The notes under the pieces: model-generated
What the model was told of the DNA's origin: nothing
Databases searched by the model: none
The model's input: only the letters and a program-made list of their open reading frames with translations
Position numbers and translations under genes: made by a program
Shown: positions 34,658 through 47,153 of the stretch, piece by piece
Layout: each line of letters begins with the position of its first letter
Position numbering within the stretch: the stretch's first letter is position 1
NCBI GenBank assembly: GCA_914767715.1
Contig: OU612069.1
Span: 14,629,387 to 14,693,386, forward strand
Direction: 5' to 3'
DNA from: Membranipora membranacea
Taxonomy: Eukaryota > Bryozoa > Gymnolaemata > Cheilostomatida > Membraniporidae
DNA length: 64,000 bases

Positions 34658-35812
34658 CAGTGGTGGGCACAGGTAGGATTTTCTCACTTTCAAGTAAGGC
34701 TATGTCTGGGCCTCTCTAATCTAAAGTGAACGAGAGTCAGCCAGCTGGACCACAAATAGAGAAGAGTGAACTATAAATTATCTACAGAGCCCCAGAGTAG
34801 AGTAAAGGAGTAAGTACACTGGTTAGAGTAGAGTGGAAGGGAGTAACACAGGTCTCAGAGTCGAGTAAATATACAAGTGACATTCAAAAACTAGGTCTCA
34901 AACTACAGTGTGTTAATTATGGTAAAAAGTCATTATGATGAAGTCAGAGCTTGGTCAAGTCAAAGTTGCAATATTTTGAAGGATTTGCCTTGTACTAAAG
35001 ACTAGCTAAAAAATGCATGTTAGAGTCAGGGAGTTACATCATGGGATTGCAGATTCAGACCAAAACGTTGCCGAACAAACAGAAGTCTAGCTTTTTCAAC
35101 GATTTTACAGAACCAGTGGTATTTTATCGCTTTTTATAACAACAGCTTTATCTACAAGACCTAAACTGAAAGCTATTGCCAGCATACGATTTATATCATC
35201 TCTGTCATGATAATGTATGTTTCATAAAAAAAATAGATACAAAAAAAACATTCACATACAAGTTACTTATGATAAAGTTGTGTCAGGTTAGCATGGCAAA
35301 ACTTTATCATAAATAACTGACTGACTTTAACATGAATTGGCCTTTGGGTAGCATTTAAAGGAGTGCGAGAAAACTCCAATCATGCTTAAAATTTTTGATG
35401 GTGTTATTCTAGTTATTCTTCTTACATTAGTCTGTAAGCTAGACATATGTGTAGTCTATCATAGTATTGTATCAGATAGAATATCAGATTGCAAAATACC
35501 AGACTACAAATGGTAATTCCCCTGTTACCAAGCAACATGAAAATAAGGAAATGGCAAATGAACAATTTTTTTTATATCAAAACATTAACATATAAAAACT
35601 CTCCTGTCTACTCGAGTGGCTCACAGTAAATACTCAAGGAGTAGAGTCATAATATAAAACGACACTCTGAGAGAAGGGTAGGCGAGATTAAACTGATGAA
35701 AATGTAGAGTGGAGTGGAGTCAAGACCACCAAAAGTGAACTTAGAGTAGAGTGATTTTGACCAGCTTCCCCAGCTCTTGTGAACTTGAGTGAGCTGGAGT
35801 TTCCCACCCCTG
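34658..35812. mobile_element. Possible hAT-like element, ~1.16 kb
   Basis: Left end CAGTGGTGGGCACAGGT and right end (reverse complement) CAGGGGTGGGAAACTCC share CAGKGGTGGG. The interior is rich in AGAGTAGAGT motifs, and a shorter MITE is nested at 35262. No target duplication was recognised. Confidence 0.42.
35262..35362. mobile_element. Short deleted copy of the 26.6-kb MITE
   Basis: Carries TTATGATAAAGTTGTGTCAG and then its complement, and ends ...CCTTTGGGTAGCATTTAAAG. It matches the terminal arms of the element at 26638-26920 with the middle missing. Confidence 0.65.
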
Positions 35813-36520
35813 TCTAATTTGTTTCTGTAGGTTTCGGAGGGGGACTGGGTAAATTATCGGTAACGCAAGTTGGCCAGACCAAGTAAATTTAGCATGTCTA
35901 AACATTATTTCTTCCAATCTCTGCTTTGTGCATGACTTCTAAATGATGACAAGGTTATCTTATCTGGGGGGGCCGCCAGGGGGTTTAAGTCTGGGGGACT
36001 CAGACTAGGGTAATGACAATCGAAGCTGCCAATTGGGATGACAACTTTGCCAAATTAAATCGCAGTGTCATGTACTCATAAGACATATCCTTAATCTTTT
36101 TTATCATCGATAAAAGTAAATATGCTTGTAATATAGGGCTTTTTGATTTGGTGACTGCTGTGGCGTATGGAAGCTGGAGGCTATGAAAGGATCGCTTGTG
36201 TACTGGCGTAGGAGGTGAAAGAGGTGAAAAATGATGTTGAGTTGATCAAGTTAGATTGGTGAAATTAGATGAGACTAGTAAGATAGAATTGTATTGTAGA
36301 TTAGACTATAAGGAAGGGAGAAATCATGAAGGTTCAAATAATCGTAAATGTATAATGATCAGCCTGGTCGTAATGAGTCACCTACATGTAGTCAATAATA
36401 TTTATGTTAATTGGATTTAACTTATAGAGCGCTTGACCTTGAGCGAATCCTCCCACTATTTACAGCCTCCCTTCTACTGTTTGAGTAAACACTGTGTGAA
36501 TAATGTTGTGGTACACTTAC

Positions 36521-36588
36521 CTGATGTTATACAGGACGATCAGTGGCACTGGTATGAGGTGGAGTGAAGATCTGTCGGAACGGCTTTT
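36521..36588 (-). other. Exon-like cassette, copy 1
   Basis: On the minus strand: acceptor CTTTTTAG, 68 nt starting AAAAGCCGTTCCGACAG, donor GTAAGTG. One frame is open throughout (SDRSSLHLIPVPLIVLYNI). No homology recognised. Confidence 0.5.
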
Positions 36589-37210
36589 CTAAAAAGAGCA
36601 AAAGAAATATGATTGGTTGGACAATGAGTTTATTTATTTTGCAACGAAATAGCTTCTTTCATTAAGTACTATAATTGGAATTGAACTGGGTCAACTTGCT
36701 ATACTGGCTACTGTATTTTTTTCAAACAAAAGAAACCAGAGTAGATCTCAAAACAGTTGATAGCCAGCTCTGTAATAGACAAGTATTCAGTTTGTGAAAC
36801 TAGGCTACTTTGTTTCCCATAAGTATTAGAATAGGTTCTGACATCATTAGGGGAATAAACAAGCTCTGCTCTTATTTCAACAGCACAATTTATATATATA
36901 ATAGGGAAAGGAACTAATTCAAGCCCAGCATAACACAAGGTCACAAATCATGGAACGTTATTATGATAAATAATAAACCAAAGAATGAACTTGAGGTGTT
37001 TCTATTTTGGTAGCTCTATCAAATGTGCTGATTTGTGTCGGTTTGTTTTTGCAGAATCTTGCAAATCATGCTAGCTCAGAGCTAAATCTCCCATAAATCC
37101 TCACAAACAACATTAGACTAATAGAGGAATGACATACTCTAGACAATTTGATTAAGTTAACTTTACATGAACAAAACAGCAGTTCTGAAAAGCCCTAGGG
37201 ACTACTTGCC

Positions 37211-37278
37211 TAGTCTAAGTGCTCAGACTCCAAGGCGCAGGGAGTTACCTGCGCCTTGGAGTCTGAGCACTTAGACTA
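37211..37278. repeat. Perfect hairpin, 31-bp arms and 6-base loop
   Basis: TAGTCTAAGTGCTCAGACTC... at 37211-37241 and its exact complement at 37248-37278, separated by GAGTTA. The arms resemble the 'CTCAGAC' motif of the surrounding repeat unit, so this is probably an inverted duplication of part of it. Confidence 0.92.
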
Positions 37279-38904
37279 CCACTTGCCCATCCTTAGTGCG
37301 GGCTATTTTTGGAAGGGGAAGCCATCCAAGTTGGTGAATCTTTGGTAAGCAGGGCAAGCGGATTTGACTGTAGGCTGGCAGGAGGAATTATGTCTTCTAA
37401 TCTGCAAACTATATTCGAACGATTAGAGCTGCTATTTGAGATGACAACTCCTAAGATCGGCATATTTGCAGAATGAATTCACAGTGCTCATGATTCATAA
37501 AGATTGAGATTGGCCATAACAAAATATTCTTGTTATTCAGACCAATTTTTGATTCTGCGGCAGGGTTTTGATTGGAATTGGAAGGCTACCAAGGTGTTGC
37601 TTTCACACTTCTAGAGAGATGATGAAGTGGGACAACTCTGCTAAGGTCAAGTTGTGCCTTTTGGATGAGAATATGTAAGATATGGTTGGACTGTAAATAA
37701 GATTAGGATAGTGTGATCCCACCAGACTCTTGCCAACCGTCCGTCGGCCACTAGAATATGAGAGAGCAGGTAAATTTATAAAGCTATTGATTCATCGGAT
37801 GTATATAGGAATCGGTCTGGTCATTAAGCTTCTCCTGCAGGTAATTAATAATATATTAAGAGAAACCAGATCTATAATTTGGTAAGGTGCTTGACCTAGA
37901 AGCAAATCCTCCAACACCTTATATCCTCCCCATGTTTTTTTAAAATGGGGGACAGAAATTGAGCTGGATGAACATTGAATTAACTAGTTGCGTAACAATA
38001 TGAGCAATGATTTAGTTCGGCCTTTCAATGAAACAGACTAACCCCACAGACTAGCTAATGTAATTGTTTTAAAACAATAAAATCTGAATATGAAAAATAA
38101 AACATTTGAAAAACGCAACGTATCAGCATTCAATTTGAAAAACTAGGCTAATCAGAGTTAAGATCTTTTGTTTCATAAAAATATTTAGCATAGGTTCTTA
38201 AATTGTTAGAAGAGCAACCATAGATCAATGTTTTTATGCTAGTAGTAGGAAGCCCCTGGAGGTGTTATAGTCGTCGTTCAAACTTTTTAACTCCTTCACA
38301 GAAATAAACATCTAGAAATTCTAGATAAACCTGCACGGAGCAAAAAAGGGTCAGAAAACTCCACTCTAGATTTGAGGATATTATATTTTGTTGTCATTGA
38401 GAGGCCCGGGGGGGGGGGAGGGGCTTTGCATCAGGGTTGATTAATGGTAACATATTTTGATCAAACAGCTGTCATACCAAATGTAAAAAGTTATCTGCAA
38501 ATACACTAGAATGGAGTTGATTAGGTTACATCTCAATCTACAATTTAATCTACAGCTCTCCTGGCCGGAAAGCGGAAGGTAGGGGTGAAAGTCAAGGGGG
38601 CTTAGACGAGTACCATTGTCAGGAGCATTTTTGTAACTCCTGACAAATACCATAGTTATTATACTGGTATTTATTAGTCTAGGTAAGCAGCAACCTTATA
38701 GGCCCTGTATTTATCAATTGAATTATGATTATTATGGACGGCACACATGCAAATTAAGGGTTTATAAACTGTGCATGCGCTGAAAGCAAGCTTGTGTCAT
38801 TCCATGGCTTACTCAGGGATGTTTTATTTATTTAGCCTTGGTCTGCTGAGCTAGCAAAATGTAACTTATTGTACTATCTTAAATAATCTGCCGTACAATG
38901 CAAA

Positions 38905-39055
38905 GTGAAGGAGAGGTATACACCCGTGCCGGGGGAGGGGGCTGGAACAATCAACCGTAAAACAGCTCCCCCAGTGGGACTCAAACCCACAACCGCTGCG
39001 GTACTCATCGCCTGGCAGTGAATAGCAAGCGCGCTAACCGATTGCCGCCATCTCA
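38905..39055 (-). mobile_element. tRNA-derived SINE, family 2
   Basis: Minus strand: GAGATGGCGGCAATCGGTTA (A-box region), then GTGGGTTTGAGTCCCACTG (B box). Related to the degenerate copy at 4740-4842 (GAGATGGCGTGATTGGTAAG). The body carries a G-rich run after the B box in both. Confidence 0.68.
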
Positions 39056-39427
39056 CCATCCCCAAAAAAGAATGGGTCGATGGCGCTAATTAGATAGCCT
39101 GCTATTCACTACTCGGAGTTGTGTTCTCTCATCCCACAGCACATTCCAATCCACAATTGCCACCCTATGAAACACAGCGTACGTTTTAGGGTTATTGGCC
39201 TTACATGGCCCATTGCTGGGACCCCTTGTAGTAGGTTTAGCTTGTAGCACAAAGGAGCCGATCATCAAGGCATAACTGATACATTATATCAAGCACTAAT
39301 CCTTGGTGTGCTAATAATAATTGAAGGATGTTTGATTTAGCTTCAGTTTAATTATTATGAAACAAAAATATAATTATGAAGATAATTAGTTAGTAATATG
39401 TAAACTTAGGCAGAAACTATTAAGGTG

Positions 39428-40102
39428 TAGCTACACGAGACGATGTAATCACAAGCCGATGGCATGTCTAGACATGCTCAGCCGATCTCACACTGCTATA
39501 AAGGCCTATGAGTTAGTACACGATGGTCTAGTGAGTCATAGTGGGGTCATAAATCAGGTGCCTAGATTGACCAATGAACTCTCTCAGTTCGATCGATTGA
39601 CCAATGATATTTAATGGGCATGTTAACAAATGACCGGATATAGATGTCATATTAAATCCGGGTCTTTGTCACTTTGAATCTTCACCAAATAAAATTTCGT
39701 CTTCTGTAAAATTGATTTTCCTATGCTATCCTATGGATGTCATGTCAGGACAGCTTCCATTTCCAAGTGATACAGCTATTACCTTCCATATTTTCACTAC
39801 AACACCACTCCTATCTTTGTAGTTATTGTCTTTTTTATCATAAATAGGAGGATGTGATTTTACTACAGATATTATCAACTCCTCCATTTTGATAGCCTGC
39901 CACGATTTGATAGATAACGTGTTTAACCGCGTAATTATTGAAGCAAGCAATCAACAACCAATCAGCATAGAGGATCGTCCAGATCACTCGGGCAAAAGAC
40001 CACCAAGTTCGATGTCCACTTAACACGAGTAATCACTCGTGCAGATCCACCGATTAACCACACGTGACCCCAAATTGATGTAAAAATTGTCTCGTGTAGC
40101 TA
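39428..40102. mobile_element. Inverted-repeat DNA element carrying a MADF-domain fragment
   Basis: Ends TAGCTACACGAGACGAT (39428) and ATTGTCTCGTGTAGCTA (to 40102) are inverted. Inside, on the minus strand, lies a MADF-like peptide (separate entry). MADF/Myb-like proteins accompany PIF/Harbinger transposases, so this is probably a deleted Harbinger-type element. No DDE transposase is present, and the superfamily is inferred. Confidence 0.68.
39726..39950 (-). CDS. MADF-domain protein fragment
   Basis: 74 codons. Residues 22-63 read MEELIISVVKSHPPIYDKKD, then NNYKDRSGVVVKIWKVIAVS. This is the first two helices of a MADF (Myb/SANT-like, DNA-binding) domain: 'LI..V...P.LYD....YKDR......W..IA..L'. 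A second frame over 39838-40026 contributes nothing recognisable. The protein stops before the third helix, so it is truncated or continues in a lost exon. Confidence 0.6.
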   Translation of the reverse strand: MLASIITRLNTLSIKSWQAIKMEELIISVVKSHPPIYDKKDNNYKDRSGVVVKIWKVIAVSLGNGSCPDMTSIG

Positions 40103-40559
40103 GAGCTTTAGAGACACAACTGTCTCAACAAAAGAAGTATTCAATGTTTATTGCAACAGTGACCTTTTAATCAATGCTATTCCCGCACCCCCCCCCCATT
40201 TTATTAGCCGCTGCACTCTTCATGTACAATTGTTGTGTCTGGTTATTTACATTACCACAATTAGCAGTAGAGATTTGTGCTGTGATTACTTATTTATCAT
40301 TGGTTTTTGGTTGTGACTATTTATCTGGTCATGGAAAGCAGCATTAGAAAAACTGATGGCTGTAGAATTATTATTAATTCTATGATTAACATAACTTATA
40401 CATACTGGAAACTTCAGAATAGGAGTAAGATCATTTTTATGTTTAATAATTATTTATTATCAAATAAATGACATACGTAGCAACGCCATGTGCTAACCAA
40501 TATTTATCATATGTTTTATAATTAATCTTGGGTTTATGAGTCATGTATAGTTAGCAAAC

Positions 40560-41270
40560 AGTCAGGATCATTGCAACATACCGACCATAGCAAATGTTTT
40601 ACTTGTCAGCAAACAGAAATTTTGGTGCGCCACCTCAGCATTATTGCAACGTGCCAACTCAGCAATCCTAACATCCTATATAAGGCAAGGCCGACCGTAT
40701 TAAATGTGTTGTATCATCTTTAGACTTTGGCAGCAAGGGTTTGCCATAGTGTATCATATTTAGACTTTGGCAGCAAGGGTTTGCCATAGTGTATCATCTT
40801 TAGACTTTGGCAGCAAGGGTTTGTCATAGTGTATCATATTTAGACTTTGGCAGCAAGGGTTTGCCAGAGGGTATCATAGACTTTAGTAGTAAGGGTTTAC
40901 CAAGAGTAGTATCCTTTTTAGACATTGGTGGTAAGAGTTTATTAAGGTGAAATACAGAGTTCAGGATTACGAGTTGAAGACACGGTGACAGAGGCATACA
41001 CAAAGAGGAATTACAGAGTTCAAGATTACGAGTTGAAGACACGGTGACAGAGGCGTACACCAGGAGGAATTACAGAGTTCAAGATTACGAGTTTGGAGAC
41101 ATAGTGACAGGAGCGTTCACAAAGAAGAATTACAGACAGTATTATTTATAAGGCAATTAATTTTAAGACCTTGAAGATTTATTTATATCTCAAGTTTTAT
41201 GAAGTTAAAGTGTCATTTGACTTTGTTTTCAATAAATTCAAAATTTCCAAGAGGCTTATATTTTCTAGCC
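40560..41270 (+). repeat. Possible solo LTR with two minisatellites
   Basis: A TATA-like CCTATATAAGGC lies at about 40675. A ~40-bp unit (GTATCATCTTTAGACTTTGG...) repeats about four to five times at 40708-40900. A ~67-bp unit (ATTACAGAGTTCARGATTAC...) repeats about three times at 40950-41110. CAATAAATTC near 41230 looks like a polyadenylation signal. The promoter-repeats-polyA order resembles an LTR. I could not fix TG/CA ends or a target duplication. Confidence 0.4.
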
Positions 41271-41984
41271 GGGCAGATGGCACTTCAGGGTATTTATTGG
41301 CATACCTAAAGTTGGGTGTAAAGCAGTTTATTTTAGTCAAGTGAAACTGCTTCGCTTGGGTCAAATACTTTTAATAAGTTGACATAGCTATTGGAGAGCT
41401 TGAATCAAAGTCATCCTTTGGTGTAATTGAAATTGGTTATTTAGAAGGCTGAAATTTAATTTTGTTATCACAAGTAGACTATCAAGTTGTATGTTATGTA
41501 ATAGTGAAGCTAATCTTTTGAAGTAACACCCCCCCCCCCCGCAAGTCAGGGTAAGGGTAGTCCTAGTTCTACCAAGTAGCCTTTTCTGTTCAGAACTGTG
41601 AAAGGCAGAAAAAAGTCTATTTTGGGTTGCCTTTTGTTGAGCAAAGCACTTGATTATTGACATAATTGACTACTTGAGATATCAATTTGGTTTATTAACA
41701 TAGTGTGTAGACAAATAAACATAGACAGGTCCTACATAATTTGTCACATTCTTGTAAACATTCATAAGTACTGGCATAACAAGGAAGTTACAATAGGGTT
41801 TCCCAGTGAAGTTCCTTTGTAATATTGAGGAGGGAATTCTCTTAAGTTAAACTATCTTGAGTAACTACAGTTGAATAGAATTAATTGATCATAGAATTTA
41901 ACGCTTATTATTACATTGTATTTTGAGATATTACCCCTGCTACTGCTAGGAACCTGAGAAAATTAGTATTTACTAACGGCGTAA

Positions 41985-42180
41985 AACCAAAAGCCCACCT
42001 TACCAGCCTGACACAATCTGAGGGTTGCCAGTTCGAATCCCGGTCACTACACATGCTGCTAAAGGAGGTGAGCTCTCCGGACAATAGCCTAGCTTGCCCA
42101 CTCCTACCTTGTACTGGAGTGGGACAGAACCTAGACAGGACACTATATACAGTTAAAGTAAGGCACCATAGAGTCTCCCC
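41985..42180 (+). mobile_element. tRNA-derived SINE-like sequence
   Basis: B box AGTTCGAATCCCGGTCAC follows a degenerate head. The body (CTGCTAAAGGAGGTGAGCTC, then TTGTACTGGAGTGGGACAG) is not tRNA. The A box is weak. Confidence 0.48.
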
Positions 42181-43782
42181 AAAAGGCTGGCGGTTAGTAG
42201 AGAGGACACTCAACTGATAGCTCTGCACTGAGAGGATCTTGCTTGAGAAATCAGTTATTTGTAACAATTTCTTTTAGGTGGGCCTGTTCTATCGATTGTA
42301 TTGATGAGTTTAGTTGTATTGGTCATCCTAAAACCCTAGTTTCAGATACAACACCATAAAAGTATATAGCATAGGTTTTGATATTGTTACAGGAACAAAC
42401 ATAGTACATTTATTATCAAACAAGCTGCAGGAACTCAAACCCAAACAGCTCATTGTAATACAAGGGGCTGTTCACTGAATTCCGTATATTTTCACTTGGC
42501 AAATTAATTGTTTTGTGAGGTTTGACCAACTATGATAATCTGAATTAGCATCTATAGTTTCATAAAGGTTTTTAGCATAGGTTCTGAAATTGTTACCAGA
42601 ATGAACATGTTTCAAGACAGACAGGTGAACATCAGAGTAATCTAGCAATAATCGCGTATAAATATGGTAGTTGCCTTTCCATTTACGATGAGAAGACAGC
42701 CATCAAATTAAAATTGTCTCATAATCGACCCACCGATATTATGTTCTATATCAAAAATTTTTTTAAACCAAAGGAGCCTGTTTATCAAAACAGTTATGAT
42801 AAAAACCCGTAGAGTACCAGCATTCAATTTGAACAACTACGCTACGCTTATCTGAATTAGTAGAATCTATACCTTCATAAAGGTTTTTAGCATAGGTTCT
42901 GAAATTGTTACGGCAATAAACAAAATTTTTGGCTGCTCTATGGAAGGTGCTGACTTGTACTGGCATGGCACTGGCATACTTATCGTGTCGACCAATACAC
43001 AAAACCAAACATCTCTACTAGTGCTGTGTGAAATTACTAGCAAGTCAAAACGATATATTAGAAAATATATTATATTGATATCGATCACAAACGTAATTGG
43101 GAGTGATCACATTCTGATATTGAGTGTTTCAAGACAGAGAGGGCGACATCAGAGATATCTAGCAATAATCGCCTATAAATATGATAAATTTCATCCATTT
43201 ACCATGGTGAGACAACTATTACATGAAAATTGTCTATTAATCGACCTACCGAAATAATGGTCTACATCTAATATAAATACTGCACATTTTTTCTACCTGG
43301 CTGCTGGACATTGTGTGAGTCTGGTTTGTAGCACATACAAACGATTAAAAAATTATCCGTCAGAGGCGCTCTTGTATTTGTTTTAAACCTGATTATCAAG
43401 ACAGTAATAATAAAAACCCATTGAGTACCAGCATTCAATTTGTAAAGCGCCCCCCCCCCCCCCCCCGCTAATCCGAATTAAAATCTCAAGCTTCATGAAG
43501 GTCTTTAGCATACTACATTCTGACATAGTTAGGGGAACAAACAATGATCTGTAGTTATTCTATTGTCCATTGTTACGTGGCACAAGAGCATGTTTATCAT
43601 CACCAGAATTAAGTTTAGTATTTTGAGGCTTTTTTTATTTTGTCAGCTCTATTGAAGGGACTGTCTTGAGGGAGATTTTTATTTTCAGATTATGTCAACA
43701 TCTGATACGAACTTGGCCTGGTCAATAAGCCTCTTCTGTAGGTTATTAATATATCTTACAATTAATTGGCTTTAAAGTAGCA

Positions 43783-43814
43783 ACCATAGACTTAATAATA
43801 ATTAAGTCTATGGT
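43783..43814. repeat. Hairpin, 14-bp perfect arms
   Basis: ACCATAGACTTAAT and its complement around AATA. Flanking GTAGCAAC occurs on both sides as a direct repeat (43778-43783 region and 43814-43820), so it may be a tiny insertion with a duplicated target. Confidence 0.75.
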
Positions 43815-43933
43815 AGCAACTTGGAAAGTACCTGAACCGAAGTGGATCCTCCCACCCTGCCCTCCCCATTTTCTAACAAGCTACACGCAACTGTCTCAAA
43901 ATTAATGTGTAAATAATACTTTGGTACTCTTAC

Positions 43934-43997
43934 CTGTGACCAGATGATCAGTAAGCGCTGGTATGAGGTGGAATGATGATCTGTCAGACCAACTTTT
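43934..43997 (-). other. Exon-like cassette, copy 2
   Basis: Acceptor TTGTTATAG, 64 nt starting AAAAGTTGGTCTGACAG, donor GTAAGAG. The frame used by copy 1 is open (SDRSSFHLIPALTDHLVT) and clearly homologous to it. Confidence 0.5.
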
Positions 43998-44458
43998 CTA
44001 TAACAAGCAAAAGAAATTGATGGATTGACAATAAATTGATTTGTTTCGTACAAAACTGTTTCTTTTAATAAGGCTCTGAATCGAACATTCACCTGTCAGA
44101 TGGGGGGGGGGCAAGAGTCTAGGGGCTCAGACTAACCCCCCATCCCCATGAAGCTTTGATTCAAACAGAGCCAACCGCTAGACTGGCTATTTTAGAAATG
44201 TAGACACCTGATTGACTATGGGAGCACTTGTTAATCAATAACCGTAATGAACAAAATTTCAATTTGTGAAATTAAGCTAATCTGAGTAAATCCATTGTTT
44301 CTAATTAGTATAGCATTGATTCCGAGATAATGAGTGCAACAAGCACCAGGGTTTTGGTATTTATTCACAAAGTTTTTGTGCCTCTGCTAAAGGAAACTTT
44401 GAACTAAAACAGGCATTCATAGAATTGAATCTATTGAGAAGTAGCAGAGGATTATAGT

Positions 44459-45804
44459 TTAAGGTAATGTCAAAGACCGATCCGAATATCAACATATCAT
44501 ATACCGTTGGAAAGCTGCTGAGCTACTGAAAATGAATACCTGAACAAAAACTTGATTCGATGACGTTGTGTCATTTTAGGGAGGAAATGAGGCAGAAAGC
44601 GCTCTTTTTGCCAATGCAGATGGAGGAGTCAAATTAATTGCAAGAAATTTCAAATCAGGTTGAATGTATACTTAGAGATTGCGTTCATCGTAAAATTTGA
44701 TTTTCTTTGATATATGACTAGTCTAAATTGACTTTTTACGTCACGCCATACAACGCATTTTTTTTGTGAAGCCGTGAAAATATGTGAAATTTCTACCAAT
44801 AATTCACAACAGATCATAGGCTCGAATCAAAATTAGTTATGATTTTCTCTTAGAGTACTCTTCAAATGTCATACACATTGACTTTCAAAAAATTAACTTG
44901 CATATTGCAATGACAGTAGACTCTCGAATACTGCTAATATTTTCGCCGCCTTTGCATAACGCCAAACATGCTGTCCAAATAACCATTATTGTGACCAAAC
45001 AAAGTTTTTTTGAAAGTTCTCACATACGAAGCCGCTTTCATTAACCATGGTGCACACAGGAAATGCTAACATAATTTTTCATTGCATCTTCATTTTTAGG
45101 GACTTTTGAGGTCTTTTTAGGGACTTTTGAGGTGTTTTTTGGCATTCTTTTGCGTTAAATTAAAAAAAAATGAAGATGCAATGAAAAGTTATGTTGGCAT
45201 TTCTTGTGTGCACCATGGTTAATGAAAGCGGCTTCGTATGTGAGAACTTTCAAAAAAACTTTGTTTGGCCACAATAATGGTTATTTGGACAGCATGTTTG
45301 GCGTTATGCAAAGGCGGCGAAAATATTAGCCGTATTCGAGAGTCTACTGTCATTGCAATATGCAAGTTAATTTTTTGAAAGTCAATGTGTCTGACATTTG
45401 AAGAGTACTCTAAGAGAAAATCATAACTAATTTTGATTCGAGCCTATGATCTGTTGTGAATTATTGGTTGAAATTTCACATATTTTCACGGCTTCACCAA
45501 AAAAATGCGTTGTATGGCGTGACGTAAAATGTCAATTTAGACTAGTCATATATCAAAGAAAATCAAATTTTACGATGAACCCACTCTCTAAGTATACATT
45601 CCATCTGGTTTGAAATTTCTTGCAATTAATTTGACTGCTCAATCTGCATTGGCAAAAAGAGCGTTTTCTGCCTCATTTCCTCCCTAAAATGACACAACGT
45701 CATCAAATCAAGTTTTTGTTTAGGTATTCATTTTCAGTAGCTCAGCAGCTTTCCAATGGGATATGATATGTTGATATTCGGATCGGTCTTTGACATTACC
45801 TTAA
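44459..45804. mobile_element. 1.34-kb near-perfect palindrome flanked by TTAA
   Basis: The left arm 44463-45097 (GGTAATGTCAAAGACCGATC...) is repeated inverted at 45165-45800 with only scattered differences. A ~67-base centre holds a direct repeat of TTTTTAGGGACTTTTGAGGT. TTAA flanks both ends (44459-44462, 45801-45804). TTAA duplication is the hallmark of piggyBac-type insertion, though the GG ends differ from the usual CC. No ORF. A transcript would fold into ~635 bp of double strand. Confidence 0.9.
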
Positions 45805-46039
45805 GGTATGTTTCTGTTTATACCTATTTTCACTCAGCAAAGGAACGTTTGTTCTTTGCTTGAGTGCATTCTATTTTTGGTTGCTCTATGGAAGGAGGCG
45901 AACTGTGCTGGTATTGTATTTACATATTCTGTCAACATCTGCACTGAACTAAACCCAAGGTTGATTAAAAAGGGTTGATTAAAAATCTGATGTCTAATCA
46001 CACGCCAGATCCCGAAGGCTAGATATTGTTTGCCTTAGT

Positions 46040-46212
46040 TGGGAGGATATAATATCTGCGTCAGGGCCTCTCTGATTGCAGGCAGGTCAAAGCACACCTG
46101 GGGACCAACCAAACTCCAGCAGTTGATGGATTGCAGTTGGATTTGAACCCACGACCTTCAGCATTTACATGTTAAAGGGACAGTGCTCTAACCAACTGAG
46201 CCACCTCCTACT
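46040..46212 (-). mobile_element. tRNA-derived SINE, family 1
   Basis: Minus strand: GGAGGTGGCTCAGTTGGTTA with GAGCACTG (A box), GGTCGTGGGTTCAAATCC (B box), then the family body CCCCAGGTGTGCTTTGACCT. Shared with the copies at 53525 and 62873. Confidence 0.8.
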
Positions 46213-46426
46213 CCTATCCCCTAGATGAATTAGTGTAGGGTGGAGTATGCTTCGTCGGAAAATTACATAGGCCTATAGTCTGGATAAGAGCCTCTACTAT
46301 AGGTAATAAAACAAATCTTAAGATAAACTGGATACTCGAATTGGAAAGTGCCTGACCTGGAGGCCTTACAACCACCCTTCTATTCTTTTATAAAATGATA
46401 TGTACACAAAATTGTAGAACACTTAC

Positions 46427-46519
46427 CTAAAAATGGGAAATCAATTTTTCAGTGTCCAGTGCCTCTTCTTTTTGAGCTTCTTTGCAGATTGATTATACCA
46501 CCAAATATTTTGAGCTTTT
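46427..46519 (-). other. Exon-like cassette, copy 3
   Basis: Acceptor CATTTTTAG, 93 nt starting AAAAGCTCAAAATATT, donor GTAAGTG. No frame is open end to end. The borders are better kept than the interior. Confidence 0.42.
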
Positions 46520-47153
46520 CTAAAAATGTTGACAGAGATGTATCTTGAGATGTAGATTCTAGATAAACCCGCATGGAGCGAAATTGGATCAGAAAACTCC
46601 ATACTCAAGATTGGAGGTGATTATATGAAACATCTGACATCATCGTATTAAGAGATCTCCTCAATGCAACAAATTAGATTTGGTCAATTTTGGGATATTT
46701 AGTCAAGAAATATTTTGTTGTCGTTGAGGGGCAAGGCATTAGGATTAGGTAATGGTAAAACATCTTGAAACTATTTTGATTAAAGCGCTTCCATACCAAA
46801 TTGAACGGAAAGTTACAGATACTCATTTTAATCTACAGCGCTCTCCCAGCCAGGGAGGGGAAGGGGGGGGCGGGTGGGGTAAAGTCAAGGGGACTCAGAC
46901 GAGTTACATCTGTGAATTATTAAGATTAGAATATTAGATAAGATTGAAGGTAGATAAGACTTACGGGTGCCGGTAATTTTAAAAGGTTTGAGATGAATCG
47001 AACTTATTAGAGCTAGCATAGTCATGAAAATCCCTAAGTACAGTTGGATGAACAAGTCGGAAAGTGCTTGACGCTGCAACAAAACCTGCCAATCCCCTCC
47101 TCCCCCCAAATCCTCTGTTTTTTTTAATAATAATTAAGTTTTGGTACACATAC

